The notes: a model not told the origin generated them from the letters alone. Positions 1-8,567 are shown, counted from the stretch's first letter. The stretch: 64,000 nt of DNA from Sporosarcina highlanderae (GCF_030433715.1 NZ_JAROCC010000002.1:248001-312000), one strand, 5' to 3'. Program-made: numbers and translations.

Positions 1-1331
1 GACGGCAAATCCAAATGGTTCGTCGGTTCGTCAAGCAGCAGCACATCCGTCCCCTCCCGGATAAACTCCATTAACTTCACTTTCACGCGCTCCCCTTGGC
101 TCAGTTTCCCAAGCGGCAATCCCCAATGTTTCTCGTTAAAACCGAGATTCGTTAATTGGATACGAATCAAACCCTGTTCCTCAAACGTTTCGGCATGGAA
201 ATAATTAGCCAACGTCACATCCTCCGGCAAATCCAATACCGCTTGACTCATATATCCAATCGACATACTTTTTGTCAGCCAAAGGTCCCCTTCGAATTCC
301 TCATGCCCCATGATCATTCGAAACAGCGTAGATTTTCCGCTGCCATTCGCACCGACTAACGCAATCCGTTCACCCGCCTGGATAGTGAAAGACACGTCTC
401 TGAATAATTTTCGCCCGTCAAATGCTTTACCTACTTCCTTCAGTTCAAGCACACGATGCCCTTTTTTCTTTTTTCCCTTCACATCGAACTCGACGGCAAG
501 CTCAACTTCCGGCCTCTCAATCCTTTCCTTCTCGAGCTCGGCCTCAAGCCGCGTCCGCTTCGAACGGATCTGAACGTCCTTCTTCTTCGCCTTCATCCGC
601 CAATATTCTTTCGCACCTCCCTTTTTCGTGGATTCCCTATGCGCTTTCTCCGACCACTCTCCAAGCTGCGCAATCTGCCCTTCCACCATAGCAATTTTCC
701 GTTGTTGTTGAATGAAATGCTTCTCCTGTATTGCCCGTTGCATTTCCTTCTGATCACGATACGCTGAATAATTCCCTTCATACACTGTCAGTTTTCCATG
801 CTCAATTTCAAACACGACATTCGCAGTCTTGTCTATAAAATGCCTGTCATGCGATACGATCATATAGGTCGCATCCCCTTCATTGATGACCCTCACCAAT
901 TCATCCAGGCTTTGCGAATCCAAATGATTTGTCGGCTCATCCAATAAAACAAGATCGCTTTTTTCGGCAAGTGCCGTGGAAAGCCGCATCTTCATTCGTT
1001 CACCGCCACTGGCAGAAGAATAATTTGCCTGCTTTGGCACATTCCATTTCGAGCGATATAAAGCTGCTTCCGACAGCCCCCAATCCACATCTCCCTCATC
1101 CGCTTGTTCTTGCCTAAAGTAAGTAATGTTCGGCCTTTTCCCTATCCAATCAACCCCACCTGCTGTCGGCATCAATTCCCCCGCAAACAACGACAGCAGT
1201 GTCGACTTCCCTGCTCCATTCGCTCCAACGACCGCAATGCATGCACCTTCAGGCAGTTCCGCAGATACTTTATCCAAAATGACTGTCTCACCGATCGAAT
1301 ATAACAAACTTCGAATTTTACCTAATAACAT
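1..1331 (-). CDS. ABC-F ribosome-protection ATPase (partial, 3' end outside window)
   Basis: About 443 residues are visible and the gene runs off the left edge. Two ABC ATPase domains occur in tandem with no membrane segment, which is the ABC-F plan. Domain 1 has Walker A GANGAGKST near residues 36-44, a signature ASGGE, and Walker B LVLLDEPTNHLD. A long basic/charged linker follows (about 170-270). Domain 2 has GANGSGKST, the signature LSQGE, and LLLDEPTNHLD at the window edge. Family members bind the ribosomal E site and displace antibiotics or rescue stalled ribosomes; the Vga/VmlR/Msr subgroup is the closest by layout. The ATG has a good site (GGGGAGGAA) six bases upstream. The leader carries a terminator typical of drug-inducible ABC-F genes. 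The substrate antibiotic class cannot be read from the sequence. Confidence 0.9.
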   Translation of the reverse strand, partial: MLLGKIRSLLYSIGETVILDKVSAELPEGACIAVVGANGAGKSTLLSLFAGELMPTAGGVDWIGKRPNITYFRQEQADEGDVDWGLSEAALYRSKWNVPKQANYSSASGGERMKMRLSTALAEKSDLVLLDEPTNHLDSQSLDELVRVINEGDATYMIVSHDRHFIDKTANVVFEIEHGKLTVYEGNYSAYRDQKEMQRAIQEKHFIQQQRKIAMVEGQIAQLGEWSEKAHRESTKKGGAKEYWRMKAKKKDVQIRSKRTRLEAELEKERIERPEVELAVEFDVKGKKKKGHRVLELKEVGKAFDGRKLFRDVSFTIQAGERIALVGANGSGKSTLFRMIMGHEEFEGDLWLTKSMSIGYMSQAVLDLPEDVTLANYFHAETFEEQGLIRIQLTNLGFNEKHWGLPLGKLSQGERVKVKLMEFIREGTDVLLLDEPTNHLDLP

Positions 1332-1530
1332 AATAGTTCCTCCCCATTCTGGAGGGAATAAAAAAACCCTCCGCGTAATAACGGAAGGATCAGTGGTACT
1401 ATCCAATTTCAACATACCTCAAAAAGCCCCTTACGTTAGGGGGATACAAAACCGTACATTTAAGGAGTTGACATAAAAATGGACAGACTAATCCTGTTTT
1501 CCGTTTGAATCAAACATTCAATTTCGCGGA
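1332..1530 (-). promoter_or_regulatory. Attenuator-like leader of the ABC-F gene
   Basis: Three elements can be seen on the minus strand before the start codon. A hairpin with CCCCT/AGGGG arms followed by CTTTTT lies at about 1423-1442. A strong intrinsic terminator lies at about 1362-1388, with seven-pair arms CCTTCCG/CGGAGGG then seven T. A stem pairs TTCCCTCC with GGAGGAA of the ribosome binding site (about 1334-1356). Two tiny reading frames precede the hairpins (MSTP and MYGFVSP, overlapping as TAAATG). Leader-peptide plus terminator control is established for vmlR, vga and msr genes; that it operates here is inference. Confidence 0.6.
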
Positions 1531-1592
1531 AATCCAAGATTAATTGATCATCGTCCACCCTCAGCCCTTTCCTCTCAGTTACAAATATTATA

Positions 1593-1817
1593 CTATTTCG
1601 ACCTCGTCTTTGCCAAAAAAAGTGCAGATATTTTCCTACCAGTCATTAATGAAACAGGAACGATAACGATAAGAACAATAATTACAAAGATGACATCCAT
1701 AGCTGTTGTCGAAGGAAAGAATTGATTAAAAATCCATTGAAATGCTTTGAAATAAATCCAAAATGCCACCATCGAAAAAATAATCGATAACCCATACATC
1801 CTTTTAACCGTGCTCAA
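1593..1817 (-). CDS. Small two-helix membrane protein
   Basis: A 74-residue protein with two hydrophobic segments (about residues 8-32 and 40-62) and a basic tail (KTRSK), so probably an integral membrane protein. It starts with TTG behind a GGGGGAATGGGG stretch, 12 bases after the histidine phosphatase stop, and is probably co-transcribed with it. No family is recognised. The length and topology suit a small membrane accessory protein, but no function can be given. Confidence 0.6.
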   Translation of the reverse strand: MSTVKRMYGLSIIFSMVAFWIYFKAFQWIFNQFFPSTTAMDVIFVIIVLIVIVPVSLMTGRKISALFLAKTRSK

Positions 1818-1829
1818 TCCCCATTCCCC

Positions 1830-2380
1830 CTAAATTAAAACATCATGCTTCCAAACCCGTTCCACAAGTGTTTCAGCACCCCTTACCTGAACACGATAAA
1901 CATCCGGATTCGTCAGTGCCTGCCATTCCTGAAATCCGATCCGCCCGTCAAAGCTTTTCAACAGCAGCGCCATTAGATTCCCATGCGTCACCAATACGAC
2001 CTTCGAATCAGCAGGCAACTCATCGACCACTTTCCGAGCACGTTCCATCGCCTCTTGCGTAGACTCCCCACCCTCAAATTTCAAATTGACATCCAAGAAT
2101 GTTTCCTCTAATTTCACCAACCAATCGTCAAGATTACGTGAGCACAACTTCCGCTCCGCGAGCCGACTATCTTCTTCATAATAAAATCCTTTCGACTCCG
2201 CTATCGGCTCGGCGGTCATCCTCGCTCGAACGAACGGACTTGTTATAATTCGGTCCACATCGATTCCCTCGAAAAATGCCGCCAACTTTTCAGCCTGCAT
2301 AATTCCTTCAGCAGTCAAATCCGCATGGGGCTCCTGTCCCTCAGCGGAACAATGCCGAACAATATAATCGTCTTTTCCAT
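1830..2380 (-). CDS. Histidine phosphatase family protein, apparent frameshift near start
   Basis: A phosphoglycerate-mutase-like fold protein. The catalytic motif is VRHCSAEGQEP (the RHG box with Cys), followed by SPFVRARMTAEP and the second histidine in VLVTHGN. The best start is the ATG at 2378-2380 with GGAGGTGGGG just upstream; it reads MEKTI. The conserved YIVRHC lies in another frame, and one extra T near 2366-2372 would join them as MEKTIYIVRHC. The conserved frame does stay open upstream to 2429, but that stretch is the ribosome binding region and is unlikely to be translated. Either a real one-base deletion or a sequence error. The substrate is unknown. Confidence 0.75.
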
Positions 2381-2504
2381 TCTCCCCACCTCCAATCCTA
2401 TTTTTCCCCCACTCAATTAAAAGAAACATTTTGATAGTTATAACAATAATAGCATGAAAACTTTACTTGGTGGAATCCTAATTAAACCGTAGGAGGTGGA
2501 GATT

Positions 2505-2696
2505 ATGAATGAATCGAAAAAGTTTACAGAAGCAGGAACGGATATAGAAGAAGTGAAGCACCAGAACGCCAACTCCGGACTGAGCTATAATGAGATTATG
2601 GCAATCATCGCCCATACAGGCGGTAAAGGGACGGCCCAGTATAGCGACACGGATCCTGAAGAGGTGAAGAAGCAGATTCATCGGGATGTCGATTAA
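2505..2696 (+). CDS. Putative gamma-type small acid-soluble spore protein
   Basis: 63 residues, very hydrophilic. It has two related segments, TDIEEVKHQNANSG and TDPEEVKKQ, which resemble the TDxxxVKxQNAxS repeats of gamma-type SASP (SspE family). Gamma SASPs are amino-acid stores in the forespore and are degraded at germination. ATG 2505 is chosen because AGGAGG lies eight bases upstream; a GTG at 2496 would sit on the binding site. Monocistronic, ended by a strong terminator. The assignment rests on the repeat pattern only, and the protein is shorter than classical SspE. Confidence 0.5.
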   Translation: MNESKKFTEAGTDIEEVKHQNANSGLSYNEIMAIIAHTGGKGTAQYSDTDPEEVKKQIHRDVD

Positions 2697-2702
2697 AATT
2701 AA

Positions 2703-2740
2703 AAAGGCAGGTTCCCAGCCACATGGGAACCTGCTTTTCA
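2703..2740. terminator. Bidirectional terminator between spore protein and hydrolase
   Basis: Inverted repeat GCAGGTTCCC/GGGAACCTGC, flanked by A-rich and T-rich runs. It serves the convergent genes on both sides. Confidence 0.85.
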
Positions 2741-3697
2741 TTTCAAATAACGGCCAAGAAAATTATTGACCTTCACTTTATACGTTTCTCCAGAAAGTGC
2801 ATACGCTTCGCCGTGATTCGCATTTGGCACGAGGAAGATTTCAGCATCGCTTGAAGTCTCTTCGTACAATTCCTCTGCCATCTCAGTCGGGACGAATGTA
2901 TCGCTCATTCCGTGGATGTAGAAAATCGGGACGGACGCCTTCTTTACTTCTTTCAATGCGCTTGCCTCTCTGAATGAATAACCAGCACGGACTTTCGTTA
3001 ATGCGCTTGTGCCGTCCAATAATGGGAATGCAGGCAAGTGGAACATCCGATTCATTTGATAGGTGAAAAGCTGATAAACAGACTGATATGGACTATCAGC
3101 GATAATCGCTTTCACCTGATGCGGAAGTTCATTTTCGCCGCTCGCCATTAGTACAGTCGCGGCGCCCATCGATAGACCATGGTATGCAACTTCCGTCTTC
3201 GGTCCTAACTTTTGCACTAACATATTCGTCCAATCTATCAAGTCAAGACGATCATGCCAGCCGAATCCATAATAATTTCCTTCGCTTTTTCCATGCCCTC
3301 TCGCATCCGGCATGAAAATATTATAGTCTAACTCATTATGATAAAACTGACCGAAGAGCCCCATTTGCTTAGCGTGGCCTAAGTAACCATGCGTCAAAAC
3401 GACAAGCTTATTCGTTGGTTTGGCTGCGGGTAAATAGTAGCCTGTTAGCTGTAATCCATCACGTGAAGTCAGATGGAGAGGCTCAAACTTCTGCCCTTTC
3501 ACCCACTGTAACCAATCGCCGTTCAGATAAAGATCCATAGACTTTTCCGACACTTCCAAATCAGCATTATTCTGCAAGAACTCTTTAGGCCCTCGCTTGA
3601 TTGCCAATTCGTAGAAAAAGAAACTGCCAGAAATTTGTATCACCAGGAAGACGGTTGCAAAAATAACCAATAATTTCTTCCAATTTATTTTAATCAT
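2738..3697 (-). CDS. Membrane-anchored alpha/beta hydrolase
   Basis: About 319 residues. An N-terminal hydrophobic segment (residues 8-28) acts as a signal anchor, followed by an alpha/beta-hydrolase domain. Visible are the oxyanion-hole LTHGYLGH, the nucleophile elbow GLSMGAA, a likely acid in SDTFVP and the catalytic His in NANHGEA. The layout resembles the extracytoplasmic YqkD/BAAT-like hydrolases of bacilli. The start at ATG 3697 has AAAGGA seven bases upstream; an ATG six bases earlier is too close to it. Substrate unknown. Confidence 0.85.
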   Translation of the reverse strand: MIKINWKKLLVIFATVFLVIQISGSFFFYELAIKRGPKEFLQNNADLEVSEKSMDLYLNGDWLQWVKGQKFEPLHLTSRDGLQLTGYYLPAAKPTNKLVVLTHGYLGHAKQMGLFGQFYHNELDYNIFMPDARGHGKSEGNYYGFGWHDRLDLIDWTNMLVQKLGPKTEVAYHGLSMGAATVLMASGENELPHQVKAIIADSPYQSVYQLFTYQMNRMFHLPAFPLLDGTSALTKVRAGYSFREASALKEVKKASVPIFYIHGMSDTFVPTEMAEELYEETSSDAEIFLVPNANHGEAYALSGETYKVKVNNFLGRYLK

Positions 3698-3834
3698 GCT
3701 CATTTCCTTTACTTTTTTATCTATTTGTGTTGATAGCTCTTATTATATAGGAAAATAAAATAAGTTTATAGATGGAAAATGAAAGTTTATTAAAAAAATA
3801 AGGATTTAATTGACGGTGGGGACGGGGAATTGCG

Positions 3835-3937
3835 TTATCACCGACTTTCGGGGGTTTATCACCGACTTAAGCGACTTTATCACCGACTCGGCAGAATTTC
3901 CCCATTTCCGACAGATTTACGGCCAATTTCGTATAGT
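3835..3937. repeat. 21-bp tandem array 1 (core TTATCACCGACT)
   Basis: Three clear units begin at 3835, 3856 and 3877, exactly 21 bases apart, each with the core TTATCACCGACT followed by about nine variable bases. Degenerate copies may continue to about 3937. It lies between the hydrolase start and the terminator of the YfhE-like gene. No coding evidence. Confidence 0.8.
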
Positions 3938-4029
3938 CTGCGGATAGCTACAAACACTGATTCCACAAGCTATAATTATGATTGCTACCAACACTTTATT
4001 AATACAACGACGTTGGTCCGAAGGAAATA

Positions 4030-4078
4030 AAAAACCACAACCGATTGCAGGGGGATGCAATCAATCGTGGTATTTTTA
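4030..4078 (-). terminator. Terminator of the YfhE-like gene
   Basis: Imperfect inverted repeat with CCACGATTGATTGCA and TGCAATCGGTTGTGG arms. On the minus strand a T-rich tract follows. It starts right at the stop codon of the small gene. Confidence 0.8.
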
Positions 4079-4228
4079 TTATTGGTCTTTTTCTTGTTTT
4101 TTATTCCCTGTTTCTTTTGCAGCTTTGTCTGCACTCTTAAATTCTTTTGCATACAACACTTCTTGCGTTGAGGTGAGGCCATAGTTTCTTTCGGTCAGCC
4201 TTTCATGGGGCTCTTTCTTTTGATTCAT
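4079..4228 (-). CDS. YfhE-like small protein (49 aa)
   Basis: Reads MNQKKEPHERL then LTSTQEVLYAKEFKSADKAA and a Lys/Glu-rich tail. The central LTSxQEVLYxxEFKxADKAA block is what I recall of the YfhE family of short hydrophilic Bacillus proteins of unknown role. AAAGGAG lies nine bases before the ATG, and a dedicated terminator follows. Monocistronic. Soluble, highly charged, with no cysteine. Function unknown. Confidence 0.65.
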   Translation of the reverse strand: MNQKKEPHERLTERNYGLTSTQEVLYAKEFKSADKAAKETGNKKQEKDQ

Positions 4229-4297
4229 AGATAAATGCTCCTTTCGTCTATCTACAAATCAGTTTTCCCACTTGGCTGTAATTTATCCGGTTGTCAG

Positions 4298-5074
4298 TTA
4301 CTGCGCTGTATACCCGCCATCCATTACAACCGCTTGACCCGTTACACCTTTCGCTTTATCACTCGCAAGAAATACGGCATAGTCCGCAATTTCCTGGACG
4401 GATAGCAACCGTTTTTGGGGAACGAGTGGATAAATAACCTCTTCGAAAACTTTCTCTAACGGTACGTTTCGCGTTTTCGCAAGATCAGCAAGCTGCTTTT
4501 GGACGAGCGGCGTATCGACGTAACCCGGACATAATGCATTGACCGTAATCCCAAATGGAGCCGCCTCAAGCGCAGAAACTTTCGTCAATCCGATGACGCC
4601 ATGCTTCGCACTGTTGTATGCGGCTTTCCCGGAAAATCCGACCAATCCGTTGATGGATGCCATATTGATGATCCGCCCGAATTGCTGTTCTTTCATGAGA
4701 GGAAGAGCCTTTTTCGTTGCAATGAAAGGCGCAGTAAGCATCACTTTGACAAGGAGCTCGAATTCTTCCGTCGGGAAATCCTCGAGTGGAGAGACATACT
4801 GCAAACCTGCATTATTCACCAATATATCAATGCGGCCAAACGTTTTAACTGTCTCATCAAAACTTTTCTCAATATCCTCTTCCCTCGTCACGTCACAGGC
4901 GACCGCCAATGCTTCAAAACCCTGCGATACTAGTTGCCCAACTGCTGTATCCGCCGCCTCTTTATTCAAATCGCTAATGACGACTTTAGCCCCTTCTTTT
5001 GCAAACTCCTGCGCAATCCCCAACCCAATTCCGCTTGCTGCCCCTGTTATGAGTGCTACTTTCCCTTTCATCAT
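4298..5074 (-). CDS. 3-hydroxybutyrate dehydrogenase (SDR)
   Basis: 258 residues, the classical short-chain dehydrogenase length. It has the cofactor motif TGAASGIGLG (residues 11-20), NNAG, catalytic Ser near NMASING and the YNSAKHG catalytic Tyr/Lys. The overall sequence matches bacterial D-3-hydroxybutyrate dehydrogenases, which interconvert 3-hydroxybutyrate and acetoacetate with NAD; substrate specificity is by family resemblance. ATG ATG start behind GGGGG. The neighbour downstream is unrelated, so it is probably monocistronic. Confidence 0.85.
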   Translation of the reverse strand: MMKGKVALITGAASGIGLGIAQEFAKEGAKVVISDLNKEAADTAVGQLVSQGFEALAVACDVTREEDIEKSFDETVKTFGRIDILVNNAGLQYVSPLEDFPTEEFELLVKVMLTAPFIATKKALPLMKEQQFGRIINMASINGLVGFSGKAAYNSAKHGVIGLTKVSALEAAPFGITVNALCPGYVDTPLVQKQLADLAKTRNVPLEKVFEEVIYPLVPQKRLLSVQEIADYAVFLASDKAKGVTGQAVVMDGGYTAQ

Positions 5075-5094
5075 TCAAACGCCCCCTTTTTATC

Positions 5095-5469
5095 TTATTT
5101 TACAGGAATTTCAATCACTTCACCAACTGGTTTCATATGATGCATTCCCTTAATCCCCATATATTCAGGCAACCTATCTCCAGAAAACAGTAATGTCCGA
5201 ACCTTTACAATCCGTCCATCTTCAAGCTCCTCATAATCTTGCCTGACAGTTGTCTTTAGGGGGAAAGAATAACCTTTACCGCCCACGGTTACGCCGTCTA
5301 ACATGACATCTTCAGCGGTAGCAATTCTGACTTCGACCCCATCTTCCGTAACCGATACATCCCTCACCCAGATCTCTTTCTTCTTGACAAGGTAAGGATT
5401 CCCATCTATCGGAAAAAGCGGAATTTCCTCATTAACGGTCGTATAGCCGACAATTTCATTAATCACCAA
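5095..5469 (-). CDS. Unknown protein, possibly 5'-truncated
   Basis: A 124-residue acidic soluble protein, rich in beta-prone segments, with no family recognised. The first usable start is TTG 5469, but coding-like sequence in the same frame continues upstream (LYDTDIEFNFDSLPKKL) without ATG, GTG or TTG until a stop about 80 bases further, at the edge of repeat array 2. So either the gene has lost its true 5' end or a rare start such as ATT is used. No convincing ribosome binding site is seen before TTG 5469. It lies 20 bases upstream of the hydroxybutyrate dehydrogenase gene. Confidence 0.5.
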   Translation of the reverse strand: MVINEIVGYTTVNEEIPLFPIDGNPYLVKKKEIWVRDVSVTEDGVEVRIATAEDVMLDGVTVGGKGYSFPLKTTVRQDYEELEDGRIVKVRTLLFSGDRLPEYMGIKGMHHMKPVGEVIEIPVK

Positions 5470-5555
5470 CTCCAGGGAGTCCAGCTTCTTTGGTAAAGAA
5501 TCGAAGTTGAATTCAATGTCTGTATCGTATAATAAGGAACCGATTCCTTCGTGGC

Positions 5556-5785
5556 TCTACGGGAAGTCTTCGCAGTTCTATGGGAACTCCACGGTATTCT
5601 ACGGGAACTCTTCGCGGGTCTATGGGAACTCCATGACATTCTACGGGAACTCTTCGCGGGTCTATGGGAACTCCATGACATTCTACGGGAACTCTTCGCG
5701 GTTCTATGGGAACTCCATGACATTCTACGGGAACTCTTCGCGGTTCTATGGGAAGTCACCACATTCTACGGGAAGTCCACCCGCC
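5556..5785. repeat. 21-bp tandem array 2 (core CTAYGGGAACTC)
   Basis: Eleven units start at 5556, 5577, 5598, 5619, 5640, 5661, 5682, 5703, 5724, 5745 and 5765. All steps are 21 bases except the last, which is 20. The core is CTAYGGGAAsTC. Units with CTAC and CTAT alternate strictly, giving a 42-bp higher-order repeat. Long open frames across it on both strands follow from the 21-bp period (seven codons) and are not taken as genes. Confidence 0.9.
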
Positions 5786-5803
5786 CTTCTCATTCCCCCA
5801 ATA

Positions 5804-5834
5804 GAAAAAACCACGATTTCTCGTGGTTTTTCCA
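5804..5834 (-). terminator. Terminator of the RNase J gene
   Basis: Inverted repeat AAAACCACGA/TCGTGGTTTT with a four-base loop, immediately after the stop codon. Confidence 0.85.
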
Positions 5835-5835
5835 T

Positions 5836-7512
5836 TTAGATTTCAATAATGAACGGCAAAATCATCGGCCGTTTTTTCGTGCGAGCAAAAAGGAGTTTTT
5901 CGACGGATTTTCGGATAGTATGCTTCAGATCATTCTTTCTTCCTCTGCTCAGTTGCTCCGTTTCCGTATTTTCGACAATCGTAACGACCAACTCATTTAA
6001 TTCCCTAAACAGCTCTTCCGCTTCGCGCTCATAAATGAATCCACGCGAAACCGTGTCGGGCTTCATGATTAATTTGCCATCGGATTTACTCATCGTAATG
6101 ACGATAAGAAGCATCCCTTCCTCCGCAAGAAGCTTTCGGTCACGCAATATGATTTTACCTACTTCACCAACGCCGAGCCCATCAACGAAAACGTGGCCGG
6201 CTTGGACACTCCTTGTTTGTCGCGCTACAGACTGCTGGATATCGACGACATCACCATTGTTTATGATGAAAATGTTTTCTCCTTCAACACCGACAGATTC
6301 CGCCAAGATTCGATGCTGTTGCAACATCCGATACTCACCATGGATGGGGATGAAGTATTTCGGTTTCATCAATGTAAGCATCAGTTTTAATTCTTCCTGA
6401 AAACCGTGCCCGGAAACGTGCATACCCGATGCGCTACCTGACCCATAGATCACTTTCGCTCCAAGTAAATATAAATTATCCACTATGCGGGATACACTTT
6501 TTTCATTCCCAGGAATCGGGCTCGATGCAAGGATAACCGTATCCCCCGGCAAAATGGAAACTTGGCGATAGGTTCCCGTCGATAATCGGGAAAGTGCCGC
6601 CATCGGTTCGCCTTGGCTCCCCGTGCAAATGACCACGACCTGCTCAGGATCCATGCCATTGATCTGATTCGCCTCAATTAGCATGCCTTCAGGGAGGGTC
6701 AAATAGCCTAACTCCTCAGCAACGGAGAAGACATTCACCATACTTCTCCCAAGCAGCCCGATTTTCCGGTTCGTCTTTATGGCAGCGTCAATGATTTGCT
6801 GGAGCCGGTGGACGTTTGAAGCGAATGTCGAGATGAAAATCTTTTGATCCGCCCTCCTGAACGCTTCCTCAATATGCTCCCCGACAATCCGTTCCGACAA
6901 TGAAAAGCCTGTGCGTTCGGCATTCGTACTTTCGGACAAAAGTAGCAAAACACCATTCTTCCCGATTTCGGCCATCTTATGAAGATCCGCATAATCTCCA
7001 CCAACAGGCGTCAGGTCAAACTTAAAATCACCCGTATGCACAACTGTACCTTCCGGGGTTTCAAAGACAATCCCCAAACAATCGGGGATACTATGACTTG
7101 TTTTGAAGAAGGAAACTGTGATTTCACCGAATTCATATGTGGATTCGTTGTCCACTAAAACCCGTTCCGTATCCCTCAGCAGCCCATGTTCCCTTAATTT
7201 CAGCTCAATCAAGCCAAGTGTTAGCCTTGTTGCGTATACCGGCATATTTAATTGTTTCAATAAATATGGAATCCCGCCGATATGATCCTCATGGCCATGC
7301 GTTACAAGCAATGCACGAATTCTATCCTTATTTTCCTGTAAATACGATATATCCTGAATGATCAAATCCACGCCTAACAAACTTTCGTCAGGGAACTTCG
7401 AACCGCAATCAATGACTAAAAGATCTTCTCCATACTCAAGCACGTACATATTTTTCCCGATTTCATTGATACCACCTAAAGCGAAAACCGATAAATTTTT
7501 AGTCGTACTCAA
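5836..7512 (-). CDS. Ribonuclease J
   Basis: A metallo-beta-lactamase/beta-CASP RNase of about 558 residues. Near the N-terminus are ALGGINEIGKN and the metal motif THGHEDHIGG, then HSIPD, HTGDFKFD, beta-CASP elements TGSQGEP, SGHG and IPIHGEYR, and the terminal TKKRPMILPFIIEI typical of the family. It degrades and matures RNA with 5'-exo and endonuclease activity. Unlike B. subtilis RNase J2 (HGHDENIGG) the metal motif is intact. J1 versus J2 cannot be settled here. TTG 7512 is preferred (GGAGG eight bases upstream); ATG 7527 is the alternative. Open frame further upstream is the tRNA gene. Confidence 0.9.
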   Translation of the reverse strand: MSTTKNLSVFALGGINEIGKNMYVLEYGEDLLVIDCGSKFPDESLLGVDLIIQDISYLQENKDRIRALLVTHGHEDHIGGIPYLLKQLNMPVYATRLTLGLIELKLREHGLLRDTERVLVDNESTYEFGEITVSFFKTSHSIPDCLGIVFETPEGTVVHTGDFKFDLTPVGGDYADLHKMAEIGKNGVLLLLSESTNAERTGFSLSERIVGEHIEEAFRRADQKIFISTFASNVHRLQQIIDAAIKTNRKIGLLGRSMVNVFSVAEELGYLTLPEGMLIEANQINGMDPEQVVVICTGSQGEPMAALSRLSTGTYRQVSILPGDTVILASSPIPGNEKSVSRIVDNLYLLGAKVIYGSGSASGMHVSGHGFQEELKLMLTLMKPKYFIPIHGEYRMLQQHRILAESVGVEGENIFIINNGDVVDIQQSVARQTRSVQAGHVFVDGLGVGEVGKIILRDRKLLAEEGMLLIVITMSKSDGKLIMKPDTVSRGFIYEREAEELFRELNELVVTIVENTETEQLSRGRKNDLKHTIRKSVEKLLFARTKKRPMILPFIIEI

Positions 7513-7540
7513 CGTCAAGTCCTCCATTCTTCTACAATTG

Positions 7541-7568
7541 CAGAAAAGCCCCTTCAAAGAAGAGGCTT
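7541..7568 (-). terminator. Terminator between tRNA-Asn and RNase J
   Basis: Minus-strand hairpin AAAGCCTCTT/AAGGGGCTTT followed by TTCT. It separates the tRNA transcript from the RNase J gene. Confidence 0.75.
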
Positions 7569-7574
7569 TTAGAA

Positions 7575-7646
7575 CTCCGAAAGTAGGACTCGAACCTACG
7601 ACCAATCGGTTAACAGCCGATTGCTCTACCACTGAGCTATTTCGGA
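7575..7646 (-). tRNA. tRNA-Asn (anticodon GTT)
   Basis: A full cloverleaf is visible: acceptor TCCGAAA/TTTCGGA, D-arm AGCTCAGTGGTAGAGC, anticodon loop CTGTTAA (GTT), T-loop GGTTCGAGTCC, discriminator G. The CCA is not encoded. It is a lone tRNA, not part of a cluster. Confidence 0.95.
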
Positions 7647-7803
7647 ATAAATGATTACGACCTTATAGTAACCAATGAAAAAAAATATATTCATCCTATC
7701 AAATTTTCGTAATCGTCAATTTATTAATTGATTTGAGCGAAATTAGGAACAACTGTCATGGTTGTCCAGTTAATAATCGAGTATAGTAAGAACAGGTGAT
7801 GAT

Positions 7804-8565
7804 ATGAAAACAATTTTATATATGAACAATGAAAAATTTATTGCAGGAACGACTTTGAGAGATGTATCGGCTCCGGAGTTAAACAATATGGCGTTTCACG
7901 CTTGCATTGAACCCGAATCAGTTTTGGAGAATCGGAGGCATTTGGCGGTTTCACTGGGCTGCGAACCGCAAAACCTTGTCTGCGCAAGTCAAACGCATAG
8001 TGCGAATTTCCACAAGGTGACCGTTTCCGACAAAGGACGAGGCGCTGAAGTTGGAGCCACTGCCATTCCAAATACGGATGCGCTTTATACGCTCGAGCCA
8101 ACTATTGTACTTTGCAGTTTCACCGCGGATTGTGTTCCCGTGATTTTTTGGAATGAAGTGAATGGCCTTGTCGGCGTAATTCACTCGGGTTGGCAAGGCA
8201 CCGTCAAGGAGATTACATTAAAGCTATTTGAGCATTTGAAAACTGTAGAAGAATGCAAGCCTAATGATTTCCACGTACAAATCGGCATGGCGTTGAGCCA
8301 GGAGAAATTCGAAGTGGATGAGGATGTCTACTTGAAGTTCAAAGCGCTTGGCTACGCGGATGAATTCATGTATTTCAAAAGCGAGACAAGGAAATACCAT
8401 ATCGACAATCAGAAAACTGTTAAGAAACAGTTGTTGCTTGCTGGCGTTCCGGAAGATCGGATTGCGTTAGACCGGACATGCACCTTTTTAAGCGACGATG
8501 GATTTTCGTACCGCCAAGATAAGAAGGCGGGAAGGCATTTGAGTTTTATTATGCGGAAAAATTAA
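7804..8565 (+). CDS. pgeF: PgeF/YfiH family purine nucleosidase-laccase-domain protein
   Basis: 253 residues, the usual length of the YfiH/YlmD family. The diagnostic metal-site motifs are present: QTHSANFH, FTADCVPV and GVIHSGWQGT. Members are called peptidoglycan editing factor PgeF or polyphenol oxidase family; some have purine nucleoside phosphorylase or adenosine deaminase activity. Soluble, no signal peptide. ATG behind CAGGTGATGAT. Monocistronic with its own terminator. B. subtilis ylmD sits in the division cluster; here it is isolated, so this may be a second copy. Confidence 0.85.
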   Translation: MKTILYMNNEKFIAGTTLRDVSAPELNNMAFHACIEPESVLENRRHLAVSLGCEPQNLVCASQTHSANFHKVTVSDKGRGAEVGATAIPNTDALYTLEPTIVLCSFTADCVPVIFWNEVNGLVGVIHSGWQGTVKEITLKLFEHLKTVEECKPNDFHVQIGMALSQEKFEVDEDVYLKFKALGYADEFMYFKSETRKYHIDNQKTVKKQLLLAGVPEDRIALDRTCTFLSDDGFSYRQDKKAGRHLSFIMRKN

Positions 8566-8567
8566 TT

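Noticed and set aside
4539..5153. Long open frame opposite the hydroxybutyrate dehydrogenase gene
   Set aside because: Shadow of a real gene; no binding site or homology.
5463..6000. Long open frames on both strands across array 2 encoding heptapeptide repeats
   Set aside because: They follow from a 21-bp period without stops; none has a good binding site, and the 20-bp array shows that the repeats are not kept for coding.
7513..7632. Longer N-terminus of RNase J
   Set aside because: The extra frame is the tRNA-Asn gene and its terminator.
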